Source of the DNA: Luteibacter rhizovicinus DSM 16549
GTDB lineage: Bacteria; Pseudomonadota; Gammaproteobacteria; Xanthomonadales; Rhodanobacteraceae
Length of the DNA stretch: 64,000 nt
NCBI RefSeq assembly: GCF_001887595.1
Contig: NZ_CP017480.1
Location: 2,322,001 to 2,386,000, forward strand
Direction: 5' to 3'
Made by a program: the position numbers and the translations under genes. The notes under the pieces are model-generated. The model saw only the letters and a list, made by a program, of their open reading frames with translations, ran no database searches and had not been told where the DNA came from. Of this stretch, positions 53,311-62,765 are shown one piece after another; positions within the stretch are counted from its first letter, which is position 1; each line of letters starts with the position of its first letter.

Positions 53311-54371
53311 CAGAGCTTTTTGACGCTGGCGCCGCCGCGGACGGTGTCGTGGACGCGGGGAAGGAAGGAGTGCGGGAAGATCGGGCCGATCGCGCTGGCG
53401 TCATCGAGCGTGCGGATCTGCTCGTCGGTCAAGGCGACATCGAGTGCCGCAAGGTTCTCTTCGAACTGGGCGGCGGTCCGTGCGCCGAGGATCGGGATGA
53501 TCGACGGCGCCTGTTTGGCCAGTAACCACGCGATGGCCGTTTGTGCGGGCGTGTGGCCGACATCGCCGGCGACCGCCTTGAGCGCATCGACGATATCGAG
53601 GTTGTGTTCGCTCAGCGATCCCATGCCGGATGCCACGGCGGCGCGACCGCCGGCGAACATGTCGCCGCCCTTGTGCTTTTCGACATCGGCCCGGCTGTAC
53701 TTGCCCGAGAGCACGCCACTGCCCAGCGGCGACCATGCAAGCACGCCGAGGCCGAGTTCCTGTGCCATCGGCAGGAGGTCGTGTTCCACCGTGCGCTCGA
53801 TCAGGCTGTGCTCGATCTGCAGCGCGACGAGGGGCGCCCAGCCGCGAAGGTCGGCCAGCGTCTGCATGCGGGCGATCTGCCAGGCGGGCGTGTCGGAGAT
53901 GCCGGCGTAGACGATCTTGCCGCTGCGGACGAGATCGTCGAAGGCGCGCATGATCTCTTCGACCGGCACCAGGCCATCCCAGACATGCAGGTAATAGAGA
54001 TCGATGTAGTCGGTATCGAGGCGACGGAGGCTGTCTTCCACCGCGCGGACCATGTTGCGCCGGTGATTGCCAGATGCATTGGCGTTGGTGGGGTCCGTCG
54101 TCAGTGAGTACTTGGTCGCGATCACGGCGTGGTCGCGACGGCCGGCGAGGAACCGACCGAGCAGGGTCTCCGAGGTGCCGCCGGTGTAGAAGTTGGCGGT
54201 GTCGATGAAGTTGCCGCCGCGCTCCATGTAGCTGTCGAGCATGCTCCGGGATTCGGATTCCCCGGCACCCCAGCCCCATTCCTCGCCGAACGTCATCGTG
54301 CCCAATGACACAGGGCTGACGCGCAGGCCGGAGCGGCCGAGGGTGACGTAGTCGTTGAGGCGCTTGCTCAT
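53307..54371 (-). CDS. aldo/keto reductase
   Basis: The 354-residue (beta/alpha)8 NADPH oxidoreductase has FIDTANFYTGGTSE (catalytic Asp and Tyr), VIATKYSL (Lys), the YYLHVWD segment (His) and the cofactor helix SIIPILGARTAAQFEENLAAL. It resembles YajO/general-stress AKRs. Its first codons (MSKRLNDYVTLGRSGLRVSPVSLG) fit the family, so ATG 54371 is chosen. It is divergent from a LysR gene and probably under its control. Confidence 0.93.
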   Translation of the reverse strand: MSKRLNDYVTLGRSGLRVSPVSLGTMTFGEEWGWGAGESESRSMLDSYMERGGNFIDTANFYTGGTSETLLGRFLAGRRDHAVIATKYSLTTDPTNANASGNHRRNMVRAVEDSLRRLDTDYIDLYYLHVWDGLVPVEEIMRAFDDLVRSGKIVYAGISDTPAWQIARMQTLADLRGWAPLVALQIEHSLIERTVEHDLLPMAQELGLGVLAWSPLGSGVLSGKYSRADVEKHKGGDMFAGGRAAVASGMGSLSEHNLDIVDALKAVAGDVGHTPAQTAIAWLLAKQAPSIIPILGARTAAQFEENLAALDVALTDEQIRTLDDASAIGPIFPHSFLPRVHDTVRGGASVKKLW

Positions 54372-54451
54372 GGCATGTCTCCGTGGAGGGATGCCGCTGA
54401 CGATAGTCCCGTGATTGCCTCTGGATAAACCAGTGATCAGGGGATAGGCTT

Positions 54452-54466
54452 TGAAGCATTGCTTCA
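54452..54466. promoter_or_regulatory. candidate LysR operator
   Basis: TGAAGCA-T-TGCTTCA is a perfect 15-base palindrome centred 23 bp upstream of the LysR start within the divergent spacer, well suited to autoregulation and control of the aldo/keto reductase. Confidence 0.65.
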
Positions 54467-54481
54467 TAATGGAAGGCTGCG

Positions 54482-55405
54482 ATGCCACCCGAGCTGTTAC
54501 CCGCGATCTCCGCCTTCGCCCGTGTCGCGCACCACGAGAGCTTTACCCGGGCGGCGCGCGAAATGGGTATCTCGCCCTCGGCGCTGTCCCAGGCCGTTCG
54601 CTCGCTGGAGAGTCGCCTGGGCGTGCGGCTGCTCGATCGCACGACGCGCCGGGTGGGCGTGACCGAGATCGGTCGTCGTTTCCTGGCCGAGGCGCAGACG
54701 GGGCTCGCCGCCATCGCCCGGGCGGTCGATGCCGTGGACGAGTCCCGCGAGGCGCCGGCCGGCGTGCTGCGCATCAATCTTTCGCGCGTCGTGGCGGACC
54801 TGGTAGTGATGCCCCATCTCGGCGACTTCATGGCGATGTACCCGGACGTGGTTGTCGAACTGCATTGCGACAACCGCTTCAAGGACCTCGTGGCGGGTGG
54901 TTTCGACGTGGGCTTCCGGCTGGGCGAAAGCCTGGCCAACGATGTCGTCGCGGTACCTATCGGCGGCCCGCACCGGCTCGCGACGTTCGCCGCTCCCGCG
55001 TATCTGCAGCGTCACGGTGAACCGCGCACGCCCGCCGACCTGCTTGCCCACCGTTGTGCCTGCGTCCGCCTGGACGAGGAGCGCAGCCTGATGCTCTGGG
55101 ACTTCGCGCAGGACGGCCGCCTGATCGAGGTGGAGGCTAACCCGTCGATGATCAGCAACGATGCCGACTTGCTGATCGAAGGTGCGCGGCAGGGTATCGG
55201 TATCGGCTGCCACTTCGAGGCGCTGGTGCGGGCGGATCTCGACAGCGGACGCCTGCAGCCCGTGCTGGAAGATTTCTGGCCCACCTTTGGCGCCTTCCAT
55301 CTGTACTATCCCAGTCGTGTACACGTGCCGCGCAAGCTGCGCGTGTTCATCGACTTTTTCCGCGAACGCCTCGCCCCATCACTACCCAGGGACCCGCGAT
55401 CATGA
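54482..55405 (+). CDS. LysR-family transcriptional regulator
   Basis: This 307-residue protein has the winged helix ESFTRAARE MGISPSALSQAVRSLE-type motif (residues 15-40) and a CrgA-like effector domain (NLSRVVADLVVMPHL, FDVGFRLGESL). GGAAGG precedes the ATG. It is divergent from the aldo/keto reductase; a perfect palindrome lies between them. Its stop overlaps the next start as ATGA, so it is co-translated with a SnoaL-like protein. Confidence 0.93.
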   Translation: MPPELLPAISAFARVAHHESFTRAAREMGISPSALSQAVRSLESRLGVRLLDRTTRRVGVTEIGRRFLAEAQTGLAAIARAVDAVDESREAPAGVLRINLSRVVADLVVMPHLGDFMAMYPDVVVELHCDNRFKDLVAGGFDVGFRLGESLANDVVAVPIGGPHRLATFAAPAYLQRHGEPRTPADLLAHRCACVRLDEERSLMLWDFAQDGRLIEVEANPSMISNDADLLIEGARQGIGIGCHFEALVRADLDSGRLQPVLEDFWPTFGAFHLYYPSRVHVPRKLRVFIDFFRERLAPSLPRDPRS

Positions 55406-55785
55406 TCGACGCCGCACGCCACGCCCTCATCGATGCCTACATCGACGCATACAACCACTTCGACATCGAGCGCATGCTGGCCCTGGTCACGGACGACGTG
55501 CGCTTCGAGCACCACACCGGCGACGAGCTGAGCGTGGCGACGAACGGCAAGGCCGAGCTGGAGAAGCTGGCGCGCGTGGGCGCGGCGTTGTTCGCCTCGC
55601 GCCACCAGAAGCTGTTGAAGATGCACGAGGAGGGCACGGTGGTGATTGCGACGATCGACTTCCACGGCGAGATCGCCGAGGACATTCCCGACGGCCCGGG
55701 TGCGGGCAGCATCATCGAGATGCAAGGCACCTCGGAATTCGGCTTCCACAACGGCAAGATCAACCGCATCATCGACCGCGGATGA
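55402..55785 (+). CDS. SnoaL-like (NTF2 fold) protein
   Basis: The 127-residue protein has the pattern HALIDAYIDAYNHFDIERMLALVTDDVRFEHH, then GKAELEKLA and a sheet ending FGFHNGKINRIIDRG, typical of SnoaL_2-like proteins. It may be an isomerase or binding protein; substrate unknown. Co-transcribed with the LysR gene and followed by a lipoprotein gene 77 bp on. Confidence 0.85.
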   Translation: MIDAARHALIDAYIDAYNHFDIERMLALVTDDVRFEHHTGDELSVATNGKAELEKLARVGAALFASRHQKLLKMHEEGTVVIATIDFHGEIAEDIPDGPGAGSIIEMQGTSEFGFHNGKINRIIDRG

Positions 55786-55862
55786 GCCGCGATTTCTTGC
55801 TGAAAGCTTCTCGACAGGTGGGTTTCCCAAGCTTCGCCTCATCGAAAATGAGGGTGCCTGCG

Positions 55863-56612
55863 ATGGTCAGGGTATGGAGAAACGCCGCGACCGTGTGCGT
55901 GGTGATGTCGCTGGCAGCGTGTGCAGCAGCGCTGCCGCCGAGGGAAACGCCGCAGTCGGAGAAAGTCGTCAAGCAGAGTAGTGACGACAAGGAAGTTGCC
56001 GACGCCATCAGCATGATCCACGCCGGGAAGATACAGGAGGCGATCGATGGTCCGTTGACGGACGTCGTCACGCGCCTCGAGAAGCAGTACGCGAACAGCC
56101 CCGACCAGGTCTATTCGCCGCGAGGGCCGGCACTGCGGGCCGATTACGCCGCGTTGGAAGTGGGCGACAAGAAGCACCCGGGCCACGGCAAGCGCATCGT
56201 CAACATTGGCCCGGCCTGGGCGATGGCCTATTGGGCGCGCGGCTACGGGTATAGCGACCTGGGTCGTTACGCGGAGGCCGAAGTCGAATTGAACAAGGCG
56301 CTGCAGCTATCGCCGAAAGATTCGCAGTTTCTCGGTGAGCTTGCCTTCGTCGCCCAGCGGGAAAACCGCTATGACGACTCGTTCAAGCTGTATCGCGCGG
56401 CGATCAGGAACATCGACCTGATGGATACCTGGAAGGACCCGGAGAAGAACGACTTCCTGTGCCGGGCGTATGGCGGGCAGGGGTTCGATCTGCTGCAGTT
56501 GAAGCGGTATGACGAGGCGGACAAGGCCTACCAGAACTGCCTGAAGATCGCGCCGAACGATGCCAAGGCGAAGGCCGGGGTGGAGAGTGTTCGGGCTTCG
56601 AAGGGCAAGTAG
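55863..56612 (+). CDS. TPR-containing lipoprotein
   Basis: The 249-residue protein has a lipobox signal peptide (VCVVMSLAAC, Cys20). Two or three tetratricopeptide repeats are visible: AMAYWARGYGYSDLGRYAEAEVELNKALQLSPKD, then FVAQRENRYDDSFKLY and GQGFDLLQLKRYDEADKAYQNCLKIAPND. AGGG at eight bases favours ATG 55863; in-frame ATGs at 55848 and 55782 would place 5 or 27 residues ahead of the signal peptide. An envelope scaffold role is likely. Confidence 0.8.
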   Translation: MVRVWRNAATVCVVMSLAACAAALPPRETPQSEKVVKQSSDDKEVADAISMIHAGKIQEAIDGPLTDVVTRLEKQYANSPDQVYSPRGPALRADYAALEVGDKKHPGHGKRIVNIGPAWAMAYWARGYGYSDLGRYAEAEVELNKALQLSPKDSQFLGELAFVAQRENRYDDSFKLYRAAIRNIDLMDTWKDPEKNDFLCRAYGGQGFDLLQLKRYDEADKAYQNCLKIAPNDAKAKAGVESVRASKGK

Positions 56613-56632
56613 GCGAGGTGTTCGCCAGCACC

Positions 56633-56757
56633 CATCGCCGATGAATCGGCTCCCACAGGGGGGCTGAGGGCATCGCCGATGCATCGGCTCTCACAGGGGG
56701 CTGAGGGCATCGCCGATGCATCGGCTCCTACCTGTGGGAGCCGATTCATCGGCGATG
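56633..56757. repeat. cluster of four REP-like elements
   Basis: Three direct copies of CATCGCCGATGmATCGGCTC begin at 56633, 56671 and 56708 (period 37-38 bp, separated by near-identical CACAGGGGGGCTGAGGG-like spacers). A fourth inverted copy (GTGGGAGCCGATTCATCGGC, 56734-56753) follows. It lies between the convergent lipoprotein and response-regulator genes. Confidence 0.85.
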
Positions 56758-56782
56758 CTCTTCGATCAGTCAGCGATACCGT

Positions 56783-57136
56783 TCAGGCCGCAATACCCTT
56801 GACCGCCGCCAGCAGCGACTTCCGGTCGTACGGCTTGGCCAGGTAGGCCATCGATGCCTGCAGCCAATCGTGCTGCTCCTTCGCTTCACCCGAGGTCACC
56901 AGTACGCGCATGTCGGTGTGGCGGGTGGCGAGGTCCTGGCCGGAAATCTTGCCCGGCATGCGCACGTCGGTGAACAGTACATCGGCCCTGCCGGTTTTGA
57001 GCCACTCCTCTGCTTCGTCGCCGCTGGAGACGGTATGCACCGTCATGCCGGCATCCTCCAGGATCATCGCGGAGATCTCGCGGATGGACGGGTCGTCCTC
57101 GACGAGCAGGACGAACAGGGGATGATCAGTGGTCAT
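56783..57136 (-). CDS. single-domain response regulator
   Basis: The 117-residue receiver domain has LLVEDDPSIREIS (acidic pocket), LFTDVRMPGKISG (phospho-accepting Asp), VLVTSGEA (Thr/Ser switch) and YLAKPYD (Lys). There is no output domain. Its DVRMPG-x-SGQDLA style matches receivers that work with hybrid kinases. It is divergent from the stressosome operon that encodes two kinases, so a phosphorelay link is plausible. Confidence 0.92.
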   Translation of the reverse strand: MTTDHPLFVLLVEDDPSIREISAMILEDAGMTVHTVSSGDEAEEWLKTGRADVLFTDVRMPGKISGQDLATRHTDMRVLVTSGEAKEQHDWLQASMAYLAKPYDRKSLLAAVKGIAA

Positions 57137-57284
57137 GGAGGGCACTTCATGGGCTAGGCGACGAGGATATCGGCGACGCAGATAGCGGGTTCGGTGTGAA
57201 CCTCGCGTCAACGCACCTGAGGGGCCGGGCGCTATTCCCTTGGCCCCGGCTGGGCCGCATCATAGAGCTTTTAGGGGGATGACC

Positions 57285-58142
57285 ATGAGCGTACTGAGCC
57301 AGCAGACCATCGATGCGACCCGCAAGAACGAAGGCCACCTCCTGGCCAGCTGGCAGGCCAACTTGGATGCGAGCGGTGCGTCACGCGATTCCCGGATCAA
57401 GCAGGCCGAGTTCGAGGGACAGACCCGCGAGTTCCTCCGCCTGTTCCTTGCCAGCGCGAACGGTAGCGACACCGCCAACATCACCGGTAGCGAATGGGCC
57501 GACGTCCGTGGCTTCCTCGATGGCCTGTCACGCAGTCGTGCGCTGCAGGGCTTCGATTCGCAAACCACGGCGAGTTTCATCTTCTCGCTGAAGCGCCCAC
57601 TGTTCGAACTTCTGCAGGCGCAGTATGCGAGCGATGCGAGCGAACTTGCCGCGCAGCTCTGGGCGGTGACCGAGCTGCTCGACACGCTCGGCATGTACAC
57701 CGTGCGCGCGTTCCAGAAGTCGCGCGAAGAAGTGATCGCCCGCCAGCAGGAAGAACTGCTCGAGCTGTCGACACCGGTGGTGAAGCTGTGGGACGGCGTG
57801 CTCGCGCTGCCGATGATCGGCACGCTGGATTCGCAGCGTACCCAGGTGGTGATGGAATCCCTGCTCCAGCGCATCGTGGAAACCGGTTCGGAAATCGCCA
57901 TCATCGATATCACCGGCGTACCCACCGTGGACACGCTTGTCGCGCAGCACCTGCTGAAGACGGTCACGGCCATCCGCCTCATGGGCGCCGATGCCATCAT
58001 CAGCGGTGTCCGCCCCCAGATCGCGCAGACCATCGTGCACCTGGGCCTGGACCTGCAGGGCATCGTGACCAAGGCCAACCTCGCCGACGCCCTGGCATTG
58101 GCACTGAAGCGTTCGGGTCTTACCGTCACCAAGGCGAGCTGA
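57285..58142 (+). CDS. rsbR: RsbR-like stressosome co-antagonist
   Basis: The 285-residue protein has an N-terminal helical sensor domain (1-150, RsbR_N globin-like) and a C-terminal STAS domain: STPVVKLWDGVLALPMIGTLDSQR, IIDITGVPTVDTLVAQHLLKTV and AIISGVRPQIAQTIVHLGLDL. The threonines in GVPT and IAQT correspond to the phosphorylated Thr171/Thr205 of Bacillus RsbRA. AGGGGG six bases ahead selects ATG 57285 over one two codons upstream. It should build a stressosome with RsbS. Confidence 0.93.
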   Translation: MSVLSQQTIDATRKNEGHLLASWQANLDASGASRDSRIKQAEFEGQTREFLRLFLASANGSDTANITGSEWADVRGFLDGLSRSRALQGFDSQTTASFIFSLKRPLFELLQAQYASDASELAAQLWAVTELLDTLGMYTVRAFQKSREEVIARQQEELLELSTPVVKLWDGVLALPMIGTLDSQRTQVVMESLLQRIVETGSEIAIIDITGVPTVDTLVAQHLLKTVTAIRLMGADAIISGVRPQIAQTIVHLGLDLQGIVTKANLADALALALKRSGLTVTKAS

Positions 58143-58143
58143 C

Positions 58144-58506
58144 GTGGAACGCATCCCCATCTTGCGCATGGGCGACTTCCTGCTGGTCACCATCCAGGTG
58201 GACATGCACGACGAACTCGCCATCACGCTGCAGGACGACCTCTCCGAGCGGATCAGCAAGACCTCCGCACGCGGCGTCCTCATCGACATCTCCGCGCTGG
58301 ACATGGTGGACTCCTTCATCGGCCGCATGATCGGCACGATTTCCGGCCTGTCCAAGATCATGGATGCCGAAACCGTGCTGGTCGGCATGCAACCGGCGGT
58401 GGCGATCACCCTGGTGGAGTTGGGTCTGACCCTCCCCGGCGTGATCACCGCACTGAACGTGGAGCGTGGCATGAAGCTGTTGCGTGAGCGCGTGCAAGCC
58501 GAATGA
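58144..58506 (+). CDS. rsbS: RsbS-like stressosome scaffold (STAS protein)
   Basis: This 120-residue single STAS protein has GVLIDISALDMVDSFIGRMIGTI with the serine (Ser57) equivalent to phospho-Ser59 of Bacillus RsbS, and the typical start RIPILRMGDFLLVTIQVDM. The GTG start lies one base after the rsbR stop, with AAGGCGAG inside rsbR. In stressosomes it holds RsbT until phosphorylated. Confidence 0.95.
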   Translation: MERIPILRMGDFLLVTIQVDMHDELAITLQDDLSERISKTSARGVLIDISALDMVDSFIGRMIGTISGLSKIMDAETVLVGMQPAVAITLVELGLTLPGVITALNVERGMKLLRERVQAE

Positions 58507-58907
58507 ACGTCCTCAAGAGCGGCAGCCAGGCGGTTCGCATCGAACAGGACGTGGTGATGGCGCGACAGACCGCGCGCAAGCTCGCGGTGGAAGCCGGCCT
58601 GCGCCTGGTCGACCAGACCAAGCTGGTGACGGCGGCCAGCGAGCTGGCGCGCAACACCGTGGTCTACGGCCGCGGTGGCGACATGGATTGGGAAATCCTC
58701 GAGGACGAGCGCCGCAAGGGCCTGCGCCTCACCTTCCGCGACCAGGGCCCGGGCATCGCCGATATGAAGCTGGCGATGACCGACGGTTGGACCTCGGGCA
58801 GTGGCCTCGGCCTCGGCCTTACCGGCGCAAAGCGTCTCGTCGACGACTTTTCGGTGCAGAGTGCACCCGGGGAAGGCACCCGGGTAATGATCTGCAAATG
58901 GACCTGA
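58503..58907 (+). CDS. rsbT: RsbT-like serine/threonine switch kinase
   Basis: The 134-residue GHKL kinase has TAASELARNTVVYGRGG (N box), FRDQGPGI (G1) and TSGSGLGLGLTGAKRLVDDF (G2). RsbT phosphorylates RsbR/RsbS and on release activates a downstream partner, RsbU in Bacillus. The start overlaps the rsbS stop as ATGA. No rsbU is present; an RsbX-like gene overlaps its end. Confidence 0.95.
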   Translation: MNVLKSGSQAVRIEQDVVMARQTARKLAVEAGLRLVDQTKLVTAASELARNTVVYGRGGDMDWEILEDERRKGLRLTFRDQGPGIADMKLAMTDGWTSGSGLGLGLTGAKRLVDDFSVQSAPGEGTRVMICKWT

Positions 58908-59911
58908 CCTTTGCCGGGGCGCCGACCCTGGTGCTGCCGCTGGAAGACACCAGCCAGATCGGACACGCGCGCCGCGTGGCGCTGAAGGAAGCCGCGCGCG
59001 CCGGCTTCGACGAGACGGATGCGGCCCGCGTGGCGTTGATCGCCACGGAGCTGGCGACCAACGTACTCAAGCATGCGCGTACCGGCGAGATCCACATCGC
59101 CCTCGTTCCCGGGGTCGCGACAGGCGGCGTCGAAGTCATTGCCGTCGACCGGGGTCCCGGCTTCAATCTCAGCGACTGCCTGCCGGACGGCTATTCCACC
59201 GGCGGCACGCGCGGCGAAGGGCTGGGCGCGGTGAAGCGCGTGGCCGATGTGCTCGACATGTATGCCGACCATCGCGGATCCGTGGTGATGGCGCGCATGT
59301 ATCCGAAGGGTTTCTCCGGCGCCGATCTGCATTTCGGCGCCAGCCATCATGCCTTGCACAGCGAGGCGGTGAGTGGCGACGGCTGGGCGATGAGCCTGGG
59401 CGACGAGGTCGTCGCTGCGATGATGGTGGATGGGCTCGGCCACGGTCCGCAGGCGCATGACGCCGCGAAGGCGGGCACCGACGCCTGGCTGGCCGATGCG
59501 CTGGCCGACCCGCTCGACGGCATCGGCAACATGGATGCCTCGATGCGCGGCACGCGGGGCGGAGCGGTCGCCATCGCCCGTTACGATCGCACTTCCGATA
59601 CGCTGCGCTATGCCGGCATCGGTAACATCGCCGGCAGCCTGCAGACCGTCGACGGATCGCGCGGCCTGGCCTCGCACCCCGGTATCGTGGGCGTGCAGGC
59701 CCGGCGCAGCCGTCCTTTCGAGTTCTCGCCGGTGCACGGCCGTTTGCTTATCCTGCACAGTGACGGCCTGCAGTCGCGCTGGAACCTGCTCGATTACCCC
59801 GGACTGGTGACACGCCACCCGGCGGTGGTGACCGCGCTGCTGCACCGGGACTTCTCTCGTGGCCGCGACGATGCGACCGTGCTTGCGATTCGATTGGAGA
59901 CTTCCGCATGA
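58898..59911 (+). CDS. rsbX: RsbX-like PP2C phosphatase fused to an RsbW-like ATPase domain
   Basis: The 337-residue fusion has residues 1-135 as an anti-sigma-type HATPase (VALIATELATNVLKHARTGEI, VDRGPGF, GGTRGEGLGAVKRVAD) and residues 145-335 as a SpoIIE/PP2C phosphatase (AMMVDGLGHGPQAHDAA metal site, LILHSDGLQSRW, GRDDATVLAIRL). RsbX dephosphorylates RsbR/RsbS to reset the stressosome. The kinase-like half is an extra not found in Bacillus RsbX. It overlaps rsbT by 10 bases and the next gene by ATGA. Confidence 0.92.
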   Translation: MDLTFAGAPTLVLPLEDTSQIGHARRVALKEAARAGFDETDAARVALIATELATNVLKHARTGEIHIALVPGVATGGVEVIAVDRGPGFNLSDCLPDGYSTGGTRGEGLGAVKRVADVLDMYADHRGSVVMARMYPKGFSGADLHFGASHHALHSEAVSGDGWAMSLGDEVVAAMMVDGLGHGPQAHDAAKAGTDAWLADALADPLDGIGNMDASMRGTRGGAVAIARYDRTSDTLRYAGIGNIAGSLQTVDGSRGLASHPGIVGVQARRSRPFEFSPVHGRLLILHSDGLQSRWNLLDYPGLVTRHPAVVTALLHRDFSRGRDDATVLAIRLETSA

Positions 59912-60745
59912 ATGGCGCCGACGACAGCGATAAACTTCGCGCCGAGAACGACGCGCTGCGTGCCGAACTGGACGAGACGAACCAGGGCGTGCTGGCGCTG
60001 TATGCCGAACTGGACAACCAGGCCGAGCAGCTGCGCCAGGCCTCCGAGCTGAAGAGCCGGTTCCTGTCGTACATGAGCCACGAGTTCCGCACGCCGTTGG
60101 GTTCCATCCTGAGCATGACGCGCCTGCTCGACGACGAACTCGACGGCCCGCTGACCACGGAACAACACAAGCAGCTGGCCTTCGTCAGCACGGCGGCGCG
60201 CGACCTCAGCGACATGGTCGACGACCTGCTCGATCTGGCCAAGATCGAGGCCGGGCGGATCACGATCTCGCCGGCCTGGTTCGAGCTGATGGACCTTTTC
60301 TCGGCCCTGCGCGGCATGTTCCGTCCAATCGTGGACACGACCGAGGCGGACCTGATCTTCGAGGCGCCGGAAGGCATGCCCAGGCTCTATACCGATGACA
60401 AGAAGCTCGCGCAGATCCTGCGCAACTTCATTTCCAACGCGCTGAAGTTCACGCCGCGCGGCGAAGTGCGCGTCACGGCGCAGATGGAAGGCGCCGATCG
60501 CGTGCGCTTTGCGGTGAGCGATACCGGGATCGGCATTCCGGAAGAGTTGCAGAACGTGTTGTTCGAGGACTTCGCCCAGATCGATTCGCCGCTGCAGAAA
60601 CGCCTGCGTGGCACGGGCCTGGGCCTGTCGCTGTGCCGCCAGTTCGCCCACCTGCTCGGTGGCGAGGTGGGCCTGGAGAGCGCGGCCGGCGTGGGTTCGG
60701 TGTTTCATGTGGTCTTGCCGCTGAAGCTGGCGGAGGATACGGCCG

Positions 60746-60759
<14 letters not shown>
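59908..60759 (+). CDS. soluble histidine kinase of the stressosome operon
   Basis: The 283-residue kinase has a short N-terminal coiled coil (ENDALRAELDETNQGVLALYAELDNQAEQL), HisKA with SYMSHEFRTPLGSILS, N box LRNFISNALKFTPRG, G1 DTGIGI and G2 GTGLGLSLCRQ. It has no membrane segment or sensor domain, so the coiled coil probably receives a signal from a partner such as RsbT. It overlaps rsbX by four bases and the next kinase gene by 14. Confidence 0.93.
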
Positions 60760-62680
<1,921 letters not shown>

Positions 62681-62765
62681 GGACCTGCCCAAAAAGCCGA
62701 TATCTTTCCGTCGCTTATCCCCCTATGATGCGGCCACGATCGGCAGGCGTTTTCAGGGGAACGGG

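Noticed and set aside
55182..55781. Upstream extension of the TPR lipoprotein
   Set aside because: Overlaps LysR and SnoaL genes in another frame; the lipobox signal peptide begins at 55863.
56633..56757. Possible mini-CRISPR with three regularly spaced palindromic repeats
   Set aside because: The intervening sequences are near-identical, the unit is the same REP found elsewhere, and there are no cas genes.
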